From contig OMPR01000008.1 of NCBI GenBank assembly GCA_900313015.1, forward strand, positions 372,001 through 436,000: DNA of 64,000 bases. Direction: 5' to 3'. Made by a program: the position numbers and the translations under genes. The stretch is from Rhodobacteraceae bacterium EL53 (GTDB lineage Bacteria; Pseudomonadota; Alphaproteobacteria; Rhodobacterales; Rhodobacteraceae). How positions within the stretch are numbered: position 1 is the first letter of the stretch; the number at the start of each line of letters is the position of its first letter. Below the pieces are notes generated by a model. The model was not told where the DNA came from, ran no database searches, and worked only from the letters and a program-made list of their open reading frames with translations. Of this stretch, positions 55,409 to 64,000 are shown piece by piece.

Positions 55409-55432
55409 TCAGGCCCGACCGGCCGAACTGTT

Positions 55433-56977
55433 TTATGTGGGCAGGTGGATGTTGAACTGCGCTCTGAGTTGAGCGTCAAGATCCGCATCAAACCGCGCTG
55501 GGGATCGTTCGGCCAAAATCGCTTCTTTCTTGGCGATGGCTTTTTCTATCAGGTCAGGTTTGTCCAGCTCTGCCCATTCTTTGGGGGACGTCCGATCACC
55601 CAGAGTTGGGTATACATAGTCTGCCTGCATCCGGCTGAGCGTTTGTTCTGTTCCCAGATAGTGACCTGTGCCACCCAGACAAACCTCAGCAATCTGATTC
55701 AGAGCCAACGTTTCGTCGCTCACTTCGATTCCGCGAACACATCGCATGGCTTGCCCCAACAGATCATCGCTTAGAATTAGGCTTTCATGACAGAACCCTA
55801 AGAGCGAGGCGTGCATTCCAGCCGCTTCGTAAACCATGTTCAAACCTGAAAGCCCGGTCATGACAGCGGAACACATTTGTTCCCAGCCTGCCTGCATATC
55901 GGGGAGTTTTGAATCCGCCGCCCCAGCTGCAGCCCCACCGGGCAAATCATAAAAGCGGTGCATCTGGGCGCAACCCGCACTCAGCAGGGCTTGTTCACCG
56001 GACCCTACGGTCATCGCACCAGTGCGTAGGTCAAGGCCGAAGGGCCACGTGCCCATGATGGCCGGGTGCCCGGGCTTTACCGCGTTCACATAGACCAGAC
56101 CCGCCAAACATTCAGCTGTTGCCTGCATAATGGCGCCTGCAATGGTGGATGGTGCTGTCGCGCCAGCCATACCAGCAGAGAGCAACAACACAGGCATGCC
56201 GCCTTTGATACATTCCTCCATCACTTCGCAAGCTTCGGTGGCAAACTTCATTGGGGGAACAACGAAACAATTTGAGTTAGACATGAAGGGGCGTTCGCGC
56301 CACTTGTCTTCTCCACCTGCAATGGTGTGCAACATTTCCAGTGCGGGTTTGACATACGATGGTTCAGTGAACGACGTGCCGATGTGTTTGAAGGTTCCCG
56401 AAGTGCAGGCGTAAATGGTGTTTAGGTCCATCTCACGGTTGTCAGGGATGTCACGGCACACCATCGGCCGCTGCACAAAGTGGATATTGTCCAGGTGGTT
56501 ACAGATGCGTGCGGCGTCATGCAAATCCTGAACTGTTGAATCCCGGTAATTGCGGCCATGCACATCGACCATACTTACAGCAGCCCCAGCAGTGCCATAA
56601 TGGACTTTGGTTCCAGAGAGGTCCAAATCGGTCTTGCCATCCCGGCTGTACAGAACAACCGATCGGTTTGCCTTAGCCAGTGTATCTTCTACCAAGGCTC
56701 GGGGAAATCGAATGCGTCCATCCTCGCCAAGACTGCACCCGGCATTGACCAGATATTCAATGCCGCTCGGGGGGGCATCCGCCAGCCCGATCTGTTCCAA
56801 TGCATCCAATGCACCCCTGTGGATACGTTCCATGTCTTGTTGGCTCAGCAGATTGAGCGCACCGCCTTCTAAACCGGGACGGATAGGGCGGAGGTGATCG
56901 GGCAGAGCTGCGGCACGAGCAGCACGACGGGCAGAGCGCCCACCGCTACGAGCAGAGGCACGAGATTGATCGTTCAT
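55433..56977 (-). CDS. MttB-family methyltransferase without pyrrolysine
   Basis: A 514-residue member of the trimethylamine methyltransferase (MttB) superfamily. A basic low-complexity N-terminus (RSARRAARAAALPDHLRP) is followed by the TIM-barrel family sequence, with NSNCFVVPPMKFATEACEVMEECIKGGMPVLLLSAGMAGATAPSTIAGA and AVKPGHPAIMGTWPFGLDLRTGAM. The frame is open throughout with no in-frame amber codon, so it is a non-pyrrolysine homologue. Such proteins (MtgB-like) demethylate quaternary amines such as glycine betaine using a corrinoid protein. No corrinoid protein gene is adjacent. The ribosome site is weak. A small ORF precedes it. Confidence 0.88.
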   Translation of the reverse strand: MNDQSRASARSGGRSARRAARAAALPDHLRPIRPGLEGGALNLLSQQDMERIHRGALDALEQIGLADAPPSGIEYLVNAGCSLGEDGRIRFPRALVEDTLAKANRSVVLYSRDGKTDLDLSGTKVHYGTAGAAVSMVDVHGRNYRDSTVQDLHDAARICNHLDNIHFVQRPMVCRDIPDNREMDLNTIYACTSGTFKHIGTSFTEPSYVKPALEMLHTIAGGEDKWRERPFMSNSNCFVVPPMKFATEACEVMEECIKGGMPVLLLSAGMAGATAPSTIAGAIMQATAECLAGLVYVNAVKPGHPAIMGTWPFGLDLRTGAMTVGSGEQALLSAGCAQMHRFYDLPGGAAAGAADSKLPDMQAGWEQMCSAVMTGLSGLNMVYEAAGMHASLLGFCHESLILSDDLLGQAMRCVRGIEVSDETLALNQIAEVCLGGTGHYLGTEQTLSRMQADYVYPTLGDRTSPKEWAELDKPDLIEKAIAKKEAILAERSPARFDADLDAQLRAQFNIHLPT

Positions 56978-57016
56978 TTTTGAATTCCGAGTAGAGTAAA
57001 AGTTAGATGTTTTGAC

Positions 57017-57109
57017 TCAACTCACACAGGGACGCCCACGCGCGGCACGGCCACGGTCCGCACCAATCGTGCGGCTGACCAAACAGATTTTCCACTGCTC
57101 GTTGTGCAT
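57017..57109 (-). CDS. Arg-rich 30-residue small ORF upstream of mttB
   Basis: An ATG at 57109 with AAGGGAG six bases upstream, a much better ribosome site than that of mttB, opens a 30-codon frame (MHNEQWKICLVSRTIG..., ending RPCVS). Seven Arg residues lie in the second half. The TGA is 39 bp before the mttB ATG. Nothing is recognised by homology. It may be a leader peptide or a small partner of the MttB protein. Confidence 0.4.
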   Translation of the reverse strand: MHNEQWKICLVSRTIGADRGRAARGRPCVS

Positions 57110-57370
57110 CGTTTCTCCCTTGTCTTGATGTACACGATGGCATTCAACACCGACCCGGTCTGTCCTGTTTGCGACCAATTGAATTTCCGGTTCTGCGCAG
57201 CTTTTTGCTGAGGGATCGGCGGATAACCGACGCTCTGATTTGCGCAGTCAGAGATGTTGGTTGAATGCCTGCCTACCTCTTCCCATCTGTCTGACATGAC
57301 GAACCGAGTAGAAGTAAGCCATTGAAAAGATGGCCCACCGTGTTCGTCCTAACGAAGGTGGAGTAAGAAT

Positions 57371-57892
57371 ATGAAACTCTTGATTTCTGCAGTTACAGGT
57401 CTGTCCATTGCGGCTGCGGCCCCGGTTATGGCGGCAGACTGGACAGGCGCATATGCCGGTTTTGGCGTTGGTTATGGCGACACGGATGGCCCTGGCTCAC
57501 AAGACGGAGACAACGCAACATTTGGTGGTCACATCGGATACAACTATGATTTCGGCAACAATATCGTCGTGGGTGCTGAGTTGGAATATGACCGGGTCGG
57601 AATCGATCTGGGTGGAGCCGGCGGCTCGATCGACAATATCGGACGGTTTAAGCTGAAAGGTGGATATGATTTCGGCCCGGCCCTTGGCTATGCGGTCGTT
57701 GGCGCGGCCCGGGCCGATACATCATTCGGTAACGACACCGGCGCGGTATATGGAATCGGGATGGCTTTTCCAGTCACCGATCAATGGACGGTCAGCGGCG
57801 AAGTACTGCGTCATGACTTTAGCAATTTGAACGGCTCTGGTTCTGATTTTGACACGAATACGTTCAATCTTAGGGCCTCGTTCCGGTTCTGA
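57371..57892 (+). CDS. Small outer-membrane beta-barrel protein
   Basis: A 173-residue protein. A signal peptide (MKLLISAVTGLSIAAAAPVMA) precedes DWTGAYAGFGVGYGDTDG and alternating strands such as FGGHIGYNYDFGNNIVVGAELEYDRVGIDLGG. The protein ends NLRASFRF, a barrel C-terminus with terminal Phe. It is an eight-strand type like the Opacity/OmpW-size porins. Its role is unknown. GAACGAAGGTGGAGTAAGAAT precedes the ATG (GGAG). Confidence 0.85.
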   Translation: MKLLISAVTGLSIAAAAPVMAADWTGAYAGFGVGYGDTDGPGSQDGDNATFGGHIGYNYDFGNNIVVGAELEYDRVGIDLGGAGGSIDNIGRFKLKGGYDFGPALGYAVVGAARADTSFGNDTGAVYGIGMAFPVTDQWTVSGEVLRHDFSNLNGSGSDFDTNTFNLRASFRF

Positions 57893-57915
57893 CACAGAAC
57901 CGATGCGGGCTTGAA

Positions 57916-57944
57916 TGGCGCGGCCTTTGAGAAGGGCCGCGCCA
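57916..57944. terminator. Hairpin between the barrel gene and the aminotransferase gene
   Basis: TGGCGCGGCC (57916-57925) pairs perfectly with GGCCGCGCCA (57935-57944) around a 9-nt loop. It lies between convergent stops at 57892 and 57949. Confidence 0.75.
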
Positions 57945-57948
57945 GATC

Positions 57949-59139
57949 TTATTCAGCTGCGCGTTTGTTGGATATTTCTGCCGCCATATCACAGAGTGTT
58001 TTTAGTGCCGCTAGAAACTGGTCGTCAGGAATAGTCATCGCCACACGAATATGTCCGTGCGCGGCCTGTCCAAAACTTTCGCCGGGCATGACCGCAATCT
58101 TGTGCGTATCAAGTAGCATGTTGGCGAATTCCTCACCGCTCAGGCCGGTCGCGCGCATATCCAACATCAGATACATCGCACCTTGGGCTGGCACCAATCC
58201 AACGGTGTTCTGGTTCGCCAATAGGTCCCGTGCCAACGCACGGCGTCGTTCAAAGGGCGCAGCGACCTCTTTTTCCAATTCATCCCCTGCGTTCAGGGCA
58301 AAATCGGCGGCATCCTGAATAAACCCGGGCACCCCATACGTGGTGTGTGTGGCCAGGTTGATGAGATGTTCGATCACCTCTTCGGGGCCAACAATCCAGC
58401 CACAGCGTGATCCGGTCATCGCATGGGATTTTGACATGGACCCAACAACCAGTGTGCGCTCCGCCATGTCAGGCAGGGCACGCGGTGAGATATGTTCGCC
58501 TTCCCAAACCTGCGTGTCGTAAACTTCGTCCGAAATCAGCCACAAATCGTACGTTTTACAAACCTCAGCGATCCCTTCCAAAGTTTCGCGGGAATACACG
58601 ACACCGGTTGGGTTGTTGGGTGAGTTGACCAACAACGACGCGGCGCCTTTGCTCGCAACGGCGGCAATGTCCGCGGCGCGCGGCTGAAACGCATTATCGG
58701 CGTGCGCTTGAACCGCGACAGGAACAGCACCAACACCGCGAATTGTGCCGGGGTAGGTGGCATAATAGGGATCAATGAACAATGCGGTGTCGCCCGCGTT
58801 GCAGGTTGCGTTATGGGCTGCAAACAAGGCAGACTGACCACCGGGCGTAATCAATACGTTGTGCCGGGTCGTTGGCACGCCGCTTTGGGCCTGAACGCGG
58901 GCGGCGACGGTATCACGCAGGGTATCGATGCCCGGAACCATGGCATATCCTGTATGCCCACCGACCGCAGCCGCGTTCATCGCAGCCAAAATCGAAGGGT
59001 CAGTCCCAATGTCGTGTTCGCCGATCGTCAGCTCTGTCACGGGAATACCGTCGGCCTTCATCTGACGTGCGCGATAAAAAACCTCCCACCCGTCAGATCC
59101 ACCGCCGGTAAGATGTGTGATGCGATGTGACAACTGCAT
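57949..59139 (-). CDS. Class I/II pyridoxal-phosphate aminotransferase
   Basis: A 396-residue fold-type I aminotransferase. GGQSALFAAHNATCNAGDTALFIDPYYATYPGTIRGVG, NSPNNPTGVVYSRETLEGIAEVCKTYDLWLISDEVYDTQVW and VGSMSKSHAMTGSRCGWIVG (PLP-binding Lys in SMSKSHAMTG) are all present. The sequence resembles aspartate or aromatic aminotransferases; the substrate is not decided. GAGGAGG precedes the ATG. An MmcQ/YjbR gene is upstream on the same strand. Confidence 0.87.
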   Translation of the reverse strand: MQLSHRITHLTGGGSDGWEVFYRARQMKADGIPVTELTIGEHDIGTDPSILAAMNAAAVGGHTGYAMVPGIDTLRDTVAARVQAQSGVPTTRHNVLITPGGQSALFAAHNATCNAGDTALFIDPYYATYPGTIRGVGAVPVAVQAHADNAFQPRAADIAAVASKGAASLLVNSPNNPTGVVYSRETLEGIAEVCKTYDLWLISDEVYDTQVWEGEHISPRALPDMAERTLVVGSMSKSHAMTGSRCGWIVGPEEVIEHLINLATHTTYGVPGFIQDAADFALNAGDELEKEVAAPFERRRALARDLLANQNTVGLVPAQGAMYLMLDMRATGLSGEEFANMLLDTHKIAVMPGESFGQAAHGHIRVAMTIPDDQFLAALKTLCDMAAEISNKRAAE

Positions 59140-59197
59140 GTTGACCTCCTCAAAACCGAATTGACCGGAGAGGGGCAGAGGTGCGCTGATTTGTCAA

Positions 59198-59542
59198 TCA
59201 GCTTCGCGCCGGCATTGTCGCTTGCAGTTTTTTCGTCAGGCTTGCCCGGATGATATCATATGAGACCTCTAGACGGTGGCGCATCTCATCAGCGTCTGTG
59301 CCCCAAGGCAAACGGATCCAGCTTTTGTGGAAATAGGGCGCTTTGACGCCAACACCGGCCTCGATCAGCATCGCAGCTGTTTCAACATCAGCTGTTTTGA
59401 CAGACACACCGTCATCGGCCGTCCCAATGCAGGCGAACATCTTGCCGCCCACCTTCCATGCATCATGGCCACCGCCCCAAGGGTCAGAGACCTCGGCCCC
59501 CGGAAAGGTTTCACAGATGGAATTGACGATCTTTCGGCTCAT
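59198..59542 (-). CDS. MmcQ/YjbR family protein
   Basis: A 114-residue protein. ICETFPGAEVSDPWGGGHDAWKVGGKMFACIG and the C-terminal YFHKSWIRLPWGTDADEMRHRLEVSYDIIRASLTKK match the MmcQ/YjbR family (CyaY-like fold, proposed DNA binding). The function is not established. It is on the same strand as the aminotransferase, 58 bp upstream. Confidence 0.85.
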   Translation of the reverse strand: MSRKIVNSICETFPGAEVSDPWGGGHDAWKVGGKMFACIGTADDGVSVKTADVETAAMLIEAGVGVKAPYFHKSWIRLPWGTDADEMRHRLEVSYDIIRASLTKKLQATMPARS

Positions 59543-59765
59543 TCAAGCAGTGTGACGCAGGGCACACCTGTACTCAAGGCTTGGCGAACGGGAATTCTCG
59601 TGTTATCCGATCCTCATGAACCAGAGCATTTGCATTATTATCTGCTGCATTACCTGCTGAATTTTTCGCGGGCTGGTTTCTTTCGTTTTCATTGCTGAGA
59701 CAACTTGCTAAGCCCGCGGCCATAAGCGCCCTGTGGTGGCCTGAGCCTGTGTAAGGACCAAAGAC

Positions 59766-61334
59766 ATGACGACGATCAAACTGCACAACACTAAGAGCCG
59801 GAAGAAGGAAGACTTTGTTCCGATCGATGCCAACAATGTGCGGATGTATGTCTGTGGACCAACTGTTTACGACCGCGCCCATATCGGCAACGCGCGCCCC
59901 GTTGTGGTGTTTGATGTGCTCTATCGATTGCTGCGCGAGGTCTATGGCGCCGATCACGTCACCTATGTGCGCAATTTCACCGACGTGGATGACAAAATCA
60001 ACGCAACCGCGCAGGCCCGCAAAGAGGCGGGTGCTAAGGGCACGTTGGAAGAGTTGGTGCGCGAGCGGACCGAAGAGACCATTGATTGGTATCTGAAGGA
60101 CATGGGCGAGTTGGGCGCGATGCAGCCCAATCACATGCCACGCGCCACGCAATACATCGCGCAGATGATCGCGATGAACGAAGATCTGATTGCTAAGGGC
60201 CATGCCTATGCTGCCGAGGGACATGTTCTGTTCGCGGTTGATTCATGGAAAGAACATTACGGCAAGCTGTCGGGCCGCTCGGTTGACGATATGATCGCCG
60301 GAGCCCGGGTTGAGGTTGCGCCCTATAAGCGCAACCCGATGGATTTCGTATTGTGGAAACCGTCAACCGATGAACAACCGGGTTGGGATTCACCATGGGG
60401 CCGGGGGCGCCCCGGTTGGCATATCGAATGCTCGGCCATGGCCAAAGAGCTGCTGGGGGTGAATTTTGACATTCACGGCGGCGGCAATGACTTGATGTTC
60501 CCGCATCACGAGAATGAAATCGCGCAAAGCTGCTGTGCTGATCCCGACGGCGGATTTGCGAATTACTGGCTGCACAATGAGATGTTGCAGGTCGAAGGTA
60601 AGAAGATGTCCAAGTCGTTGGGCAACTTTTTCACTGTGCGCGATTTGTTAGAGCAGGGCATTCCCGGTGAGGTGATCCGCTTTGTGTTCCTGTCGACGCA
60701 CTATCGCAAGCCAATGGATTGGACCGAGAAGAAAGCCCAAGAGGCTGAGGCTGTGCTGCGTAAATGGCGAGCGCTGACCGCGGGCATCGAGCCCGCGCCC
60801 ACCCCTGATGTCGCAGTCATTAATGCGCTGTCGGATGATCTGAACACCGCCGGCGCTATGACAGAACTGCACAAATTGGCAGCTGCAGGGGACGCAGCCG
60901 GGTTATTGGCTTCGGCTCAGACGCTGGGTTTGCTGACAGAAGATTTGGGTTCTTGGCTGGAGCGCGAGAAAGAATTGGATAAGTCCTTTTTTGCAGAGGA
61001 AATCGAAGAGTGGATGGTTCTGAGGGCAAATCTCAAGAGCCAGGCCAAAGAATTCATGAAAGCCGGAGACAAAGAGAACGGTGGTCTGTTCTTCACTTGG
61101 GCAGATGCAATGCGAGACGATGACCTTCCTCACTTCGGATTCGAAATAAAGGATACAAAGGACGGTTATGAATGGGAACTAACTTCAAAGCTCCGAAGCG
61201 TTGGTGAAACGCGCATTAGCGCCGGAAACACTGAGAGAACATTCACACAAAAAGACCGATGGGACGAAACGTTGGATCGGATGAAAACATTTCGCGCAGG
61301 TCTGAAGAAGCAGTTCGCCGAACTGACTACCTAG
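59766..61334 (+). CDS. cysS: Cysteinyl-tRNA synthetase with a diverged, extended C-terminus
   Basis: A 522-residue class I synthetase. [21 protein letters not shown] contains the zinc Cys and [13 protein letters not shown] and [11 protein letters not shown] hold further zinc ligands. [10 protein letters not shown] is the KMSKS loop. It charges tRNA-Cys. The last 150 residues diverge from the usual ending: the ADAMRDDD...DGYEWEL segment replaces the common RDELAAxG...DGTxWR ending, and about 45 extra residues follow. Base composition there (60980-61330) is lower in GC than the first part. The RBS is AAGGAC. Confidence 0.94.
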   Translation: MTTIKLHNTKSRKKEDFVPIDANNVRMYVCGPTVYDRAHIGNARPVVVFDVLYRLLREVYGADHVTYVRNFTDVDDKINATAQARKEAGAKGTLEELVRERTEETIDWYLKDMGELGAMQPNHMPRATQYIAQMIAMNEDLIAKGHAYAAEGHVLFAVDSWKEHYGKLSGRSVDDMIAGARVEVAPYKRNPMDFVLWKPSTDEQPGWDSPWGRGRPGWHIECSAMAKELLGVNFDIHGGGNDLMFPHHENEIAQSCCADPDGGFANYWLHNEMLQVEGKKMSKSLGNFFTVRDLLEQGIPGEVIRFVFLSTHYRKPMDWTEKKAQEAEAVLRKWRALTAGIEPAPTPDVAVINALSDDLNTAGAMTELHKLAAAGDAAGLLASAQTLGLLTEDLGSWLEREKELDKSFFAEEIEEWMVLRANLKSQAKEFMKAGDKENGGLFFTWADAMRDDDLPHFGFEIKDTKDGYEWELTSKLRSVGETRISAGNTERTFTQKDRWDETLDRMKTFRAGLKKQFAELTT

Positions 61335-61342
61335 TCGCTGTT

Positions 61343-61425
61343 GCCCCGCCCGGGCCCGCCCGGGCAGCGTCCGACCGCCCCATGGGCGGGCGCTTTGCAC
61401 CCACCCGCGGACGGGCGCTGCCCGA
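61343..61425. repeat. GC-rich palindromic REP-like element between cysS and cimA
   Basis: CGGGCAGCGTCCG (61361-61373) is nearly complementary to CGGACGGGCGCTGCCCG (61408-61424). Inside, CCGCCC and GGGCGG flank ATG. Just upstream GCCCGGGC repeats occur (61349-61364). Such GGGCAGCG...CGCTGCCC units recur between genes in many roseobacter chromosomes as I recall. Copy number in this genome is unknown. It could also end cysS transcription. Confidence 0.6.
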
Positions 61426-61448
61426 ACTAGCCAGAGAGCCAAAAGACC

Positions 61449-63071
61449 ATGACCAAGGAACGCCTCTATCTATATGACACTACCCTGCGTGACGGGCAGC
61501 AAACGCAGGGCGTTCAGTTTTCGACCGCTGAAAAGGTGCAGATTACCGAGGCGCTGGATGGTCTGGGCATTGATTACATCGAAGGGGGCTGGCCCGGAGC
61601 GAACCCAACGGATTCGGCGTTTTTCGACGCGGCCCCCAAGACAAAGGCGCAGTTGACCGCATTCGGCATGACCAAACGGTCCGGGCGTTCGGCGGAAAAC
61701 GACGATGTTCTGGCTGCAGTCCTGAATGCTGGAACCGGGGCGGTGTGTCTGGTTGGAAAGGCGCATGATTATCACGTGACCGAGGCGCTTGGCATTCCGT
61801 TGGACGAGAACGTTGAAAACGTGCGGGCCTCGATGGCGCATATCGTCAGTCTTGGACGCGAAGCGTTGTATGATGCAGAACATTTCTTTGACGGCTACAA
61901 GGACAACCCTGCCTATGCGGTTCAGGTGTGCAAAGCCGCGTTAGAGGCCGGGGCGCGTTGGATTGTGCTGTGTGACACCAATGGGGGCGCGTTGCCCTCA
62001 GAGGTCGGACGCATTGTGGCCGAGGTGATCGCGGCGGGTATTCCCGGTGATCATCTAGCGATCCACACGCATAATGACACAGAACAGGCGGTTGCCTGTT
62101 CTTTAGCCGCGGTAGACGCAGGTGCGCGTCAAATCCAAGGAACACTGAACGGGTTAGGGGAACGCTGTGGCAATGCCAATTTAACGTCGTTAATCCCGAC
62201 TTTGTTGCTTAAGGAACCGTATGCCCGCCAGTTTGAAACCGGGATCAATCGGGAGTCGCTGGCAAGTCTAACGCGCATCAGCCGGATGCTGGATGACACG
62301 CTGAACCGGGTGCCGAGCAAGCAATCGGCTTATGTTGGGGCGTCGGCCTTTGCTCATAAAGCGGGATTGCATGCGAGTGCGATCCTGAAAGACCCCTCGA
62401 CCTATGAACATATTGATCCGTCGGTGGTTGGAAACGAACGCATCATCCCGATGTCAAATCAGGCTGGTCAATCAAACCTGCGCAAGCGGTTGTCTGATGC
62501 GGGCATGGTCGTGGAAAAAGGCGATCCGGCGCTTGGTCTGATTTTAGACCGGATCAAAGCTCGTGAAGGTGAGGGATATTCCTATGATACCGCGCAGGCT
62601 TCGTTCGAGTTGTTGGCGCGCGAAGAGCTAGGGCAGATGCCAAAGTTCTTTGAGGTGAAGCGGTATAAGGTCACCGTTGAACGGCGCAAGAATAAGTACA
62701 ACAAAATGGTCAGCCTGTCCGAGGCAGTAGTTGTGGTCAAAGTGGACGGTGAAAAGAAACTGTCGGTCAGTGAATCCATGGATGAAACGGGCAACGACCG
62801 CGGCCCGGTGAACGCATTGTCCAAAGCGTTGGCCAAGGATCTGGGGCAATATTCCGAGACATTGACCGACATGAAGCTGGTCGATTTCAAGGTGCGCATA
62901 ACACAGGGCGGCACCGAGGCGGTGACGCGTGTGATCATCGACAGCGAAGATGGTCAGGGGCGGCGTTGGTCTACGGTCGGTGTGTCGGCAAACATAGTGG
63001 ATGCCTCGTTCGAGGCGCTGTTGGATGCTATCCAGTGGAAGCTGATCCGTGATCGAGGTGTGGTTGCGTGA
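61449..63071 (+). CDS. cimA: Citramalate synthase
   Basis: A 540-residue LeuA-superfamily enzyme. LYLYDTTLRDGQQTQGVQFSTAEKVQIT has the metal-binding Asp and catalytic Arg. LAIHTHNDTEQAVACSLAAVDAGARQIQGTLNGLGERCGNANL is the HxH region. A C-terminal regulatory LeuA dimer domain begins about residue 400. It condenses pyruvate and acetyl-CoA to citramalate for isoleucine synthesis. The length and GVQFS fit CimA rather than 2-isopropylmalate synthase. The stop overlaps the next gene region. Confidence 0.9.
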   Translation: MTKERLYLYDTTLRDGQQTQGVQFSTAEKVQITEALDGLGIDYIEGGWPGANPTDSAFFDAAPKTKAQLTAFGMTKRSGRSAENDDVLAAVLNAGTGAVCLVGKAHDYHVTEALGIPLDENVENVRASMAHIVSLGREALYDAEHFFDGYKDNPAYAVQVCKAALEAGARWIVLCDTNGGALPSEVGRIVAEVIAAGIPGDHLAIHTHNDTEQAVACSLAAVDAGARQIQGTLNGLGERCGNANLTSLIPTLLLKEPYARQFETGINRESLASLTRISRMLDDTLNRVPSKQSAYVGASAFAHKAGLHASAILKDPSTYEHIDPSVVGNERIIPMSNQAGQSNLRKRLSDAGMVVEKGDPALGLILDRIKAREGEGYSYDTAQASFELLAREELGQMPKFFEVKRYKVTVERRKNKYNKMVSLSEAVVVVKVDGEKKLSVSESMDETGNDRGPVNALSKALAKDLGQYSETLTDMKLVDFKVRITQGGTEAVTRVIIDSEDGQGRRWSTVGVSANIVDASFEALLDAIQWKLIRDRGVVA

Positions 63072-63076
63072 TTGGA

Positions 63077-64000
63077 ATGATCCTGAAATCGGTAGGTATC
63101 GGTTTTGGGGGCGCCGGATTGGTCGCCTTGGGTCTGATCGCTTCGCAGCACCCAAACGGGGGTGGGGCTGGAAAAACGCTGGATTTTTCGGGCGTTCAGA
63201 CGGGTGCACTGCTTTCTGATCCGCAGGATGTGATCATGCGCGATGGCTATGCGCTGCAAGTGCGTCATATCCCGGCCAATACGGGTCCGCTGGTGGTGAT
63301 GGTGCATGGATCCAGTTGGAATGGGTTGCAATTCGACGGGCTGGCGCGGTCTTTGCAGGCCGAAATCCTGATCCCTGATTTACGGGGGCATGGGGCCAAG
63401 CCCGGTCGACGCGGCGATGTTGACCACATTGGGCAGCTAGAGGAAGATCTGGCTGATCTGATCTCTGCCAAAACCAAAGAGGGACAAAAGGTCGTGCTGC
63501 TTGGGCATTCATCCGGCGGCGGCTTGGTGGTGCGGATGGCGGGTGGGGCATATGCCAACCAAATTGATGCGGCCGTTTTGTTGGCTCCGTTCCTGAAATA
63601 CAATGCGCCCACGACACGGGTTCAAGTCGGGGGATGGGCGCGTGCGCTGACGCGGCGGATCATCGGTTTGTCGATGTTGAACGGTGTTGGCATCAGGGCG
63701 CTGAACCATCTCAAGGTCATTGAATTCAATATGCCTAAATCGGTGTTGGATGGGCCGTATGGGGATTTGGCCACGCTGTCGTATTCCTACCGTTTGAATA
63801 CATCCTATGCGCCACGCATGGATTACATGTCAGACATCGCAGCTTTACCCTCGTTTCTATTGATAGCAGGCGCAGAGGACGAAGCATTTGCTGCCGACCA
63901 ATATGAGCCTTTGATGTCTGTAGCGACCAACCAGGGCGCTTATCGAATAGTCCCCGATACAAATCACCTGGGGGTTGTGGATGCCCCTGCGACTGCAGCG
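63077..64000 (+). CDS. Alpha/beta hydrolase, truncated by the window edge
   Basis: An open frame from an ATG at 63077 (or an overlapping GTG at 63068) continues to the right edge without a stop, at least 308 codons. A hydrophobic N-terminal segment (VGIGFGGAGLVALGLIA) suggests a membrane anchor. The fold motifs are LVVMVHGSSWNG (oxyanion), KVVLLGHSSGGGLVVRMAGG (nucleophile Ser), AGAEDEAF (Asp) and PDTNHLGVVD (His). It is a lysophospholipase-like serine hydrolase of unknown substrate, downstream of cimA with almost no gap. Confidence 0.82.
   Translation, partial: MILKSVGIGFGGAGLVALGLIASQHPNGGGAGKTLDFSGVQTGALLSDPQDVIMRDGYALQVRHIPANTGPLVVMVHGSSWNGLQFDGLARSLQAEILIPDLRGHGAKPGRRGDVDHIGQLEEDLADLISAKTKEGQKVVLLGHSSGGGLVVRMAGGAYANQIDAAVLLAPFLKYNAPTTRVQVGGWARALTRRIIGLSMLNGVGIRALNHLKVIEFNMPKSVLDGPYGDLATLSYSYRLNTSYAPRMDYMSDIAALPSFLLIAGAEDEAFAADQYEPLMSVATNQGAYRIVPDTNHLGVVDAPATAA

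Overview
The window looks like ordinary chromosome from an alphaproteobacterium of the order Rhodobacterales, most likely the marine Roseobacter group. The evidence is the gene content. It includes a three-part PurS/PurQ/PurL synthetase, the Paracoccus-type ATPase zeta subunit, a ZapA gene preceded by a coiled-coil ZauP-like gene, a fused indolepyruvate:ferredoxin oxidoreductase, a class II (B12-dependent) ribonucleotide reductase, a large RNase E with an acidic insert, a gene-transfer-agent type holin/muramidase pair, and a non-pyrrolysine MttB homologue. I see no rRNA, tRNA, CRISPR array, prophage or transposase gene. Genes are dense on both strands and mostly in short operons.

Layout. 0-7 kb: the 5' tip of gap, a DUF808 membrane protein, a thioesterase, transketolase, the zauP/zapA division pair, and a minus-strand bolA / small membrane protein / grxD iron-sulfur set. 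7-13 kb, minus strand: purL, a POTRA-less Omp85-type barrel, a large MscS channel, and a LysR regulator followed by an apparent 33-residue protein. 13-20 kb, plus strand: indolepyruvate:ferredoxin oxidoreductase (divergent from the LysR gene with a LysR-type box between them), an acyltransferase, murI and argC. 20-25 kb: cytochrome c maturation genes ccmE, ccmF and ccmH, with a muramidase/holin cassette between ccmE and ccmF; then a PaaG-like hydratase. 25-27.7 kb: betaine-homocysteine methyltransferase, the zeta subunit and a TerB-like protein. 27.8-33 kb: purC-purS-purQ and a DctB/DctD two-component pair whose DctD lacks the sigma-54 contact motif. 33-37 kb: rne with a long leader. 37-43 kb: tusA, ccdA, an alpha/beta hydrolase overlapping a cytochrome P450 gene, class I aldolase and pdxA. 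43-49 kb: an accessory-looking set of a SAM-domain cyclase/ATPase/TPR protein, a DUF4242 protein and a berberine-bridge-type flavoenzyme, then a lipoprotein. 49-53.6 kb: nrdJ with an NrdR box. 53.8-64 kb: a glycosyltransferase with a TylF-like methyltransferase, mttB with a small upstream ORF, a small outer-membrane barrel, an aminotransferase, an MmcQ/YjbR protein, cysS, a GC-rich palindromic repeat, cimA, and an alpha/beta hydrolase running off the end.

How the parts relate. Central carbon flux (gap, tkt, fda, cimA, indolepyruvate oxidoreductase), purine synthesis (purC/S/Q/L), cytochrome c and thiol biogenesis (ccm genes, ccdA, tusA, grxD/bolA) and cell-envelope or division genes dominate. 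The less ordinary items are the lysis cassette in the ccm cluster, the GAFTGA-less DctD, the cyclase/DUF4242/flavoenzyme group, two small ORFs (12789-12890 and 57017-57109), and several perfect inverted repeats at promoter positions (145-175, 13899-13917, 17421-17449, 27075-27094, 49724-49739). All functions are read from sequence and family knowledge only; no database search was possible.
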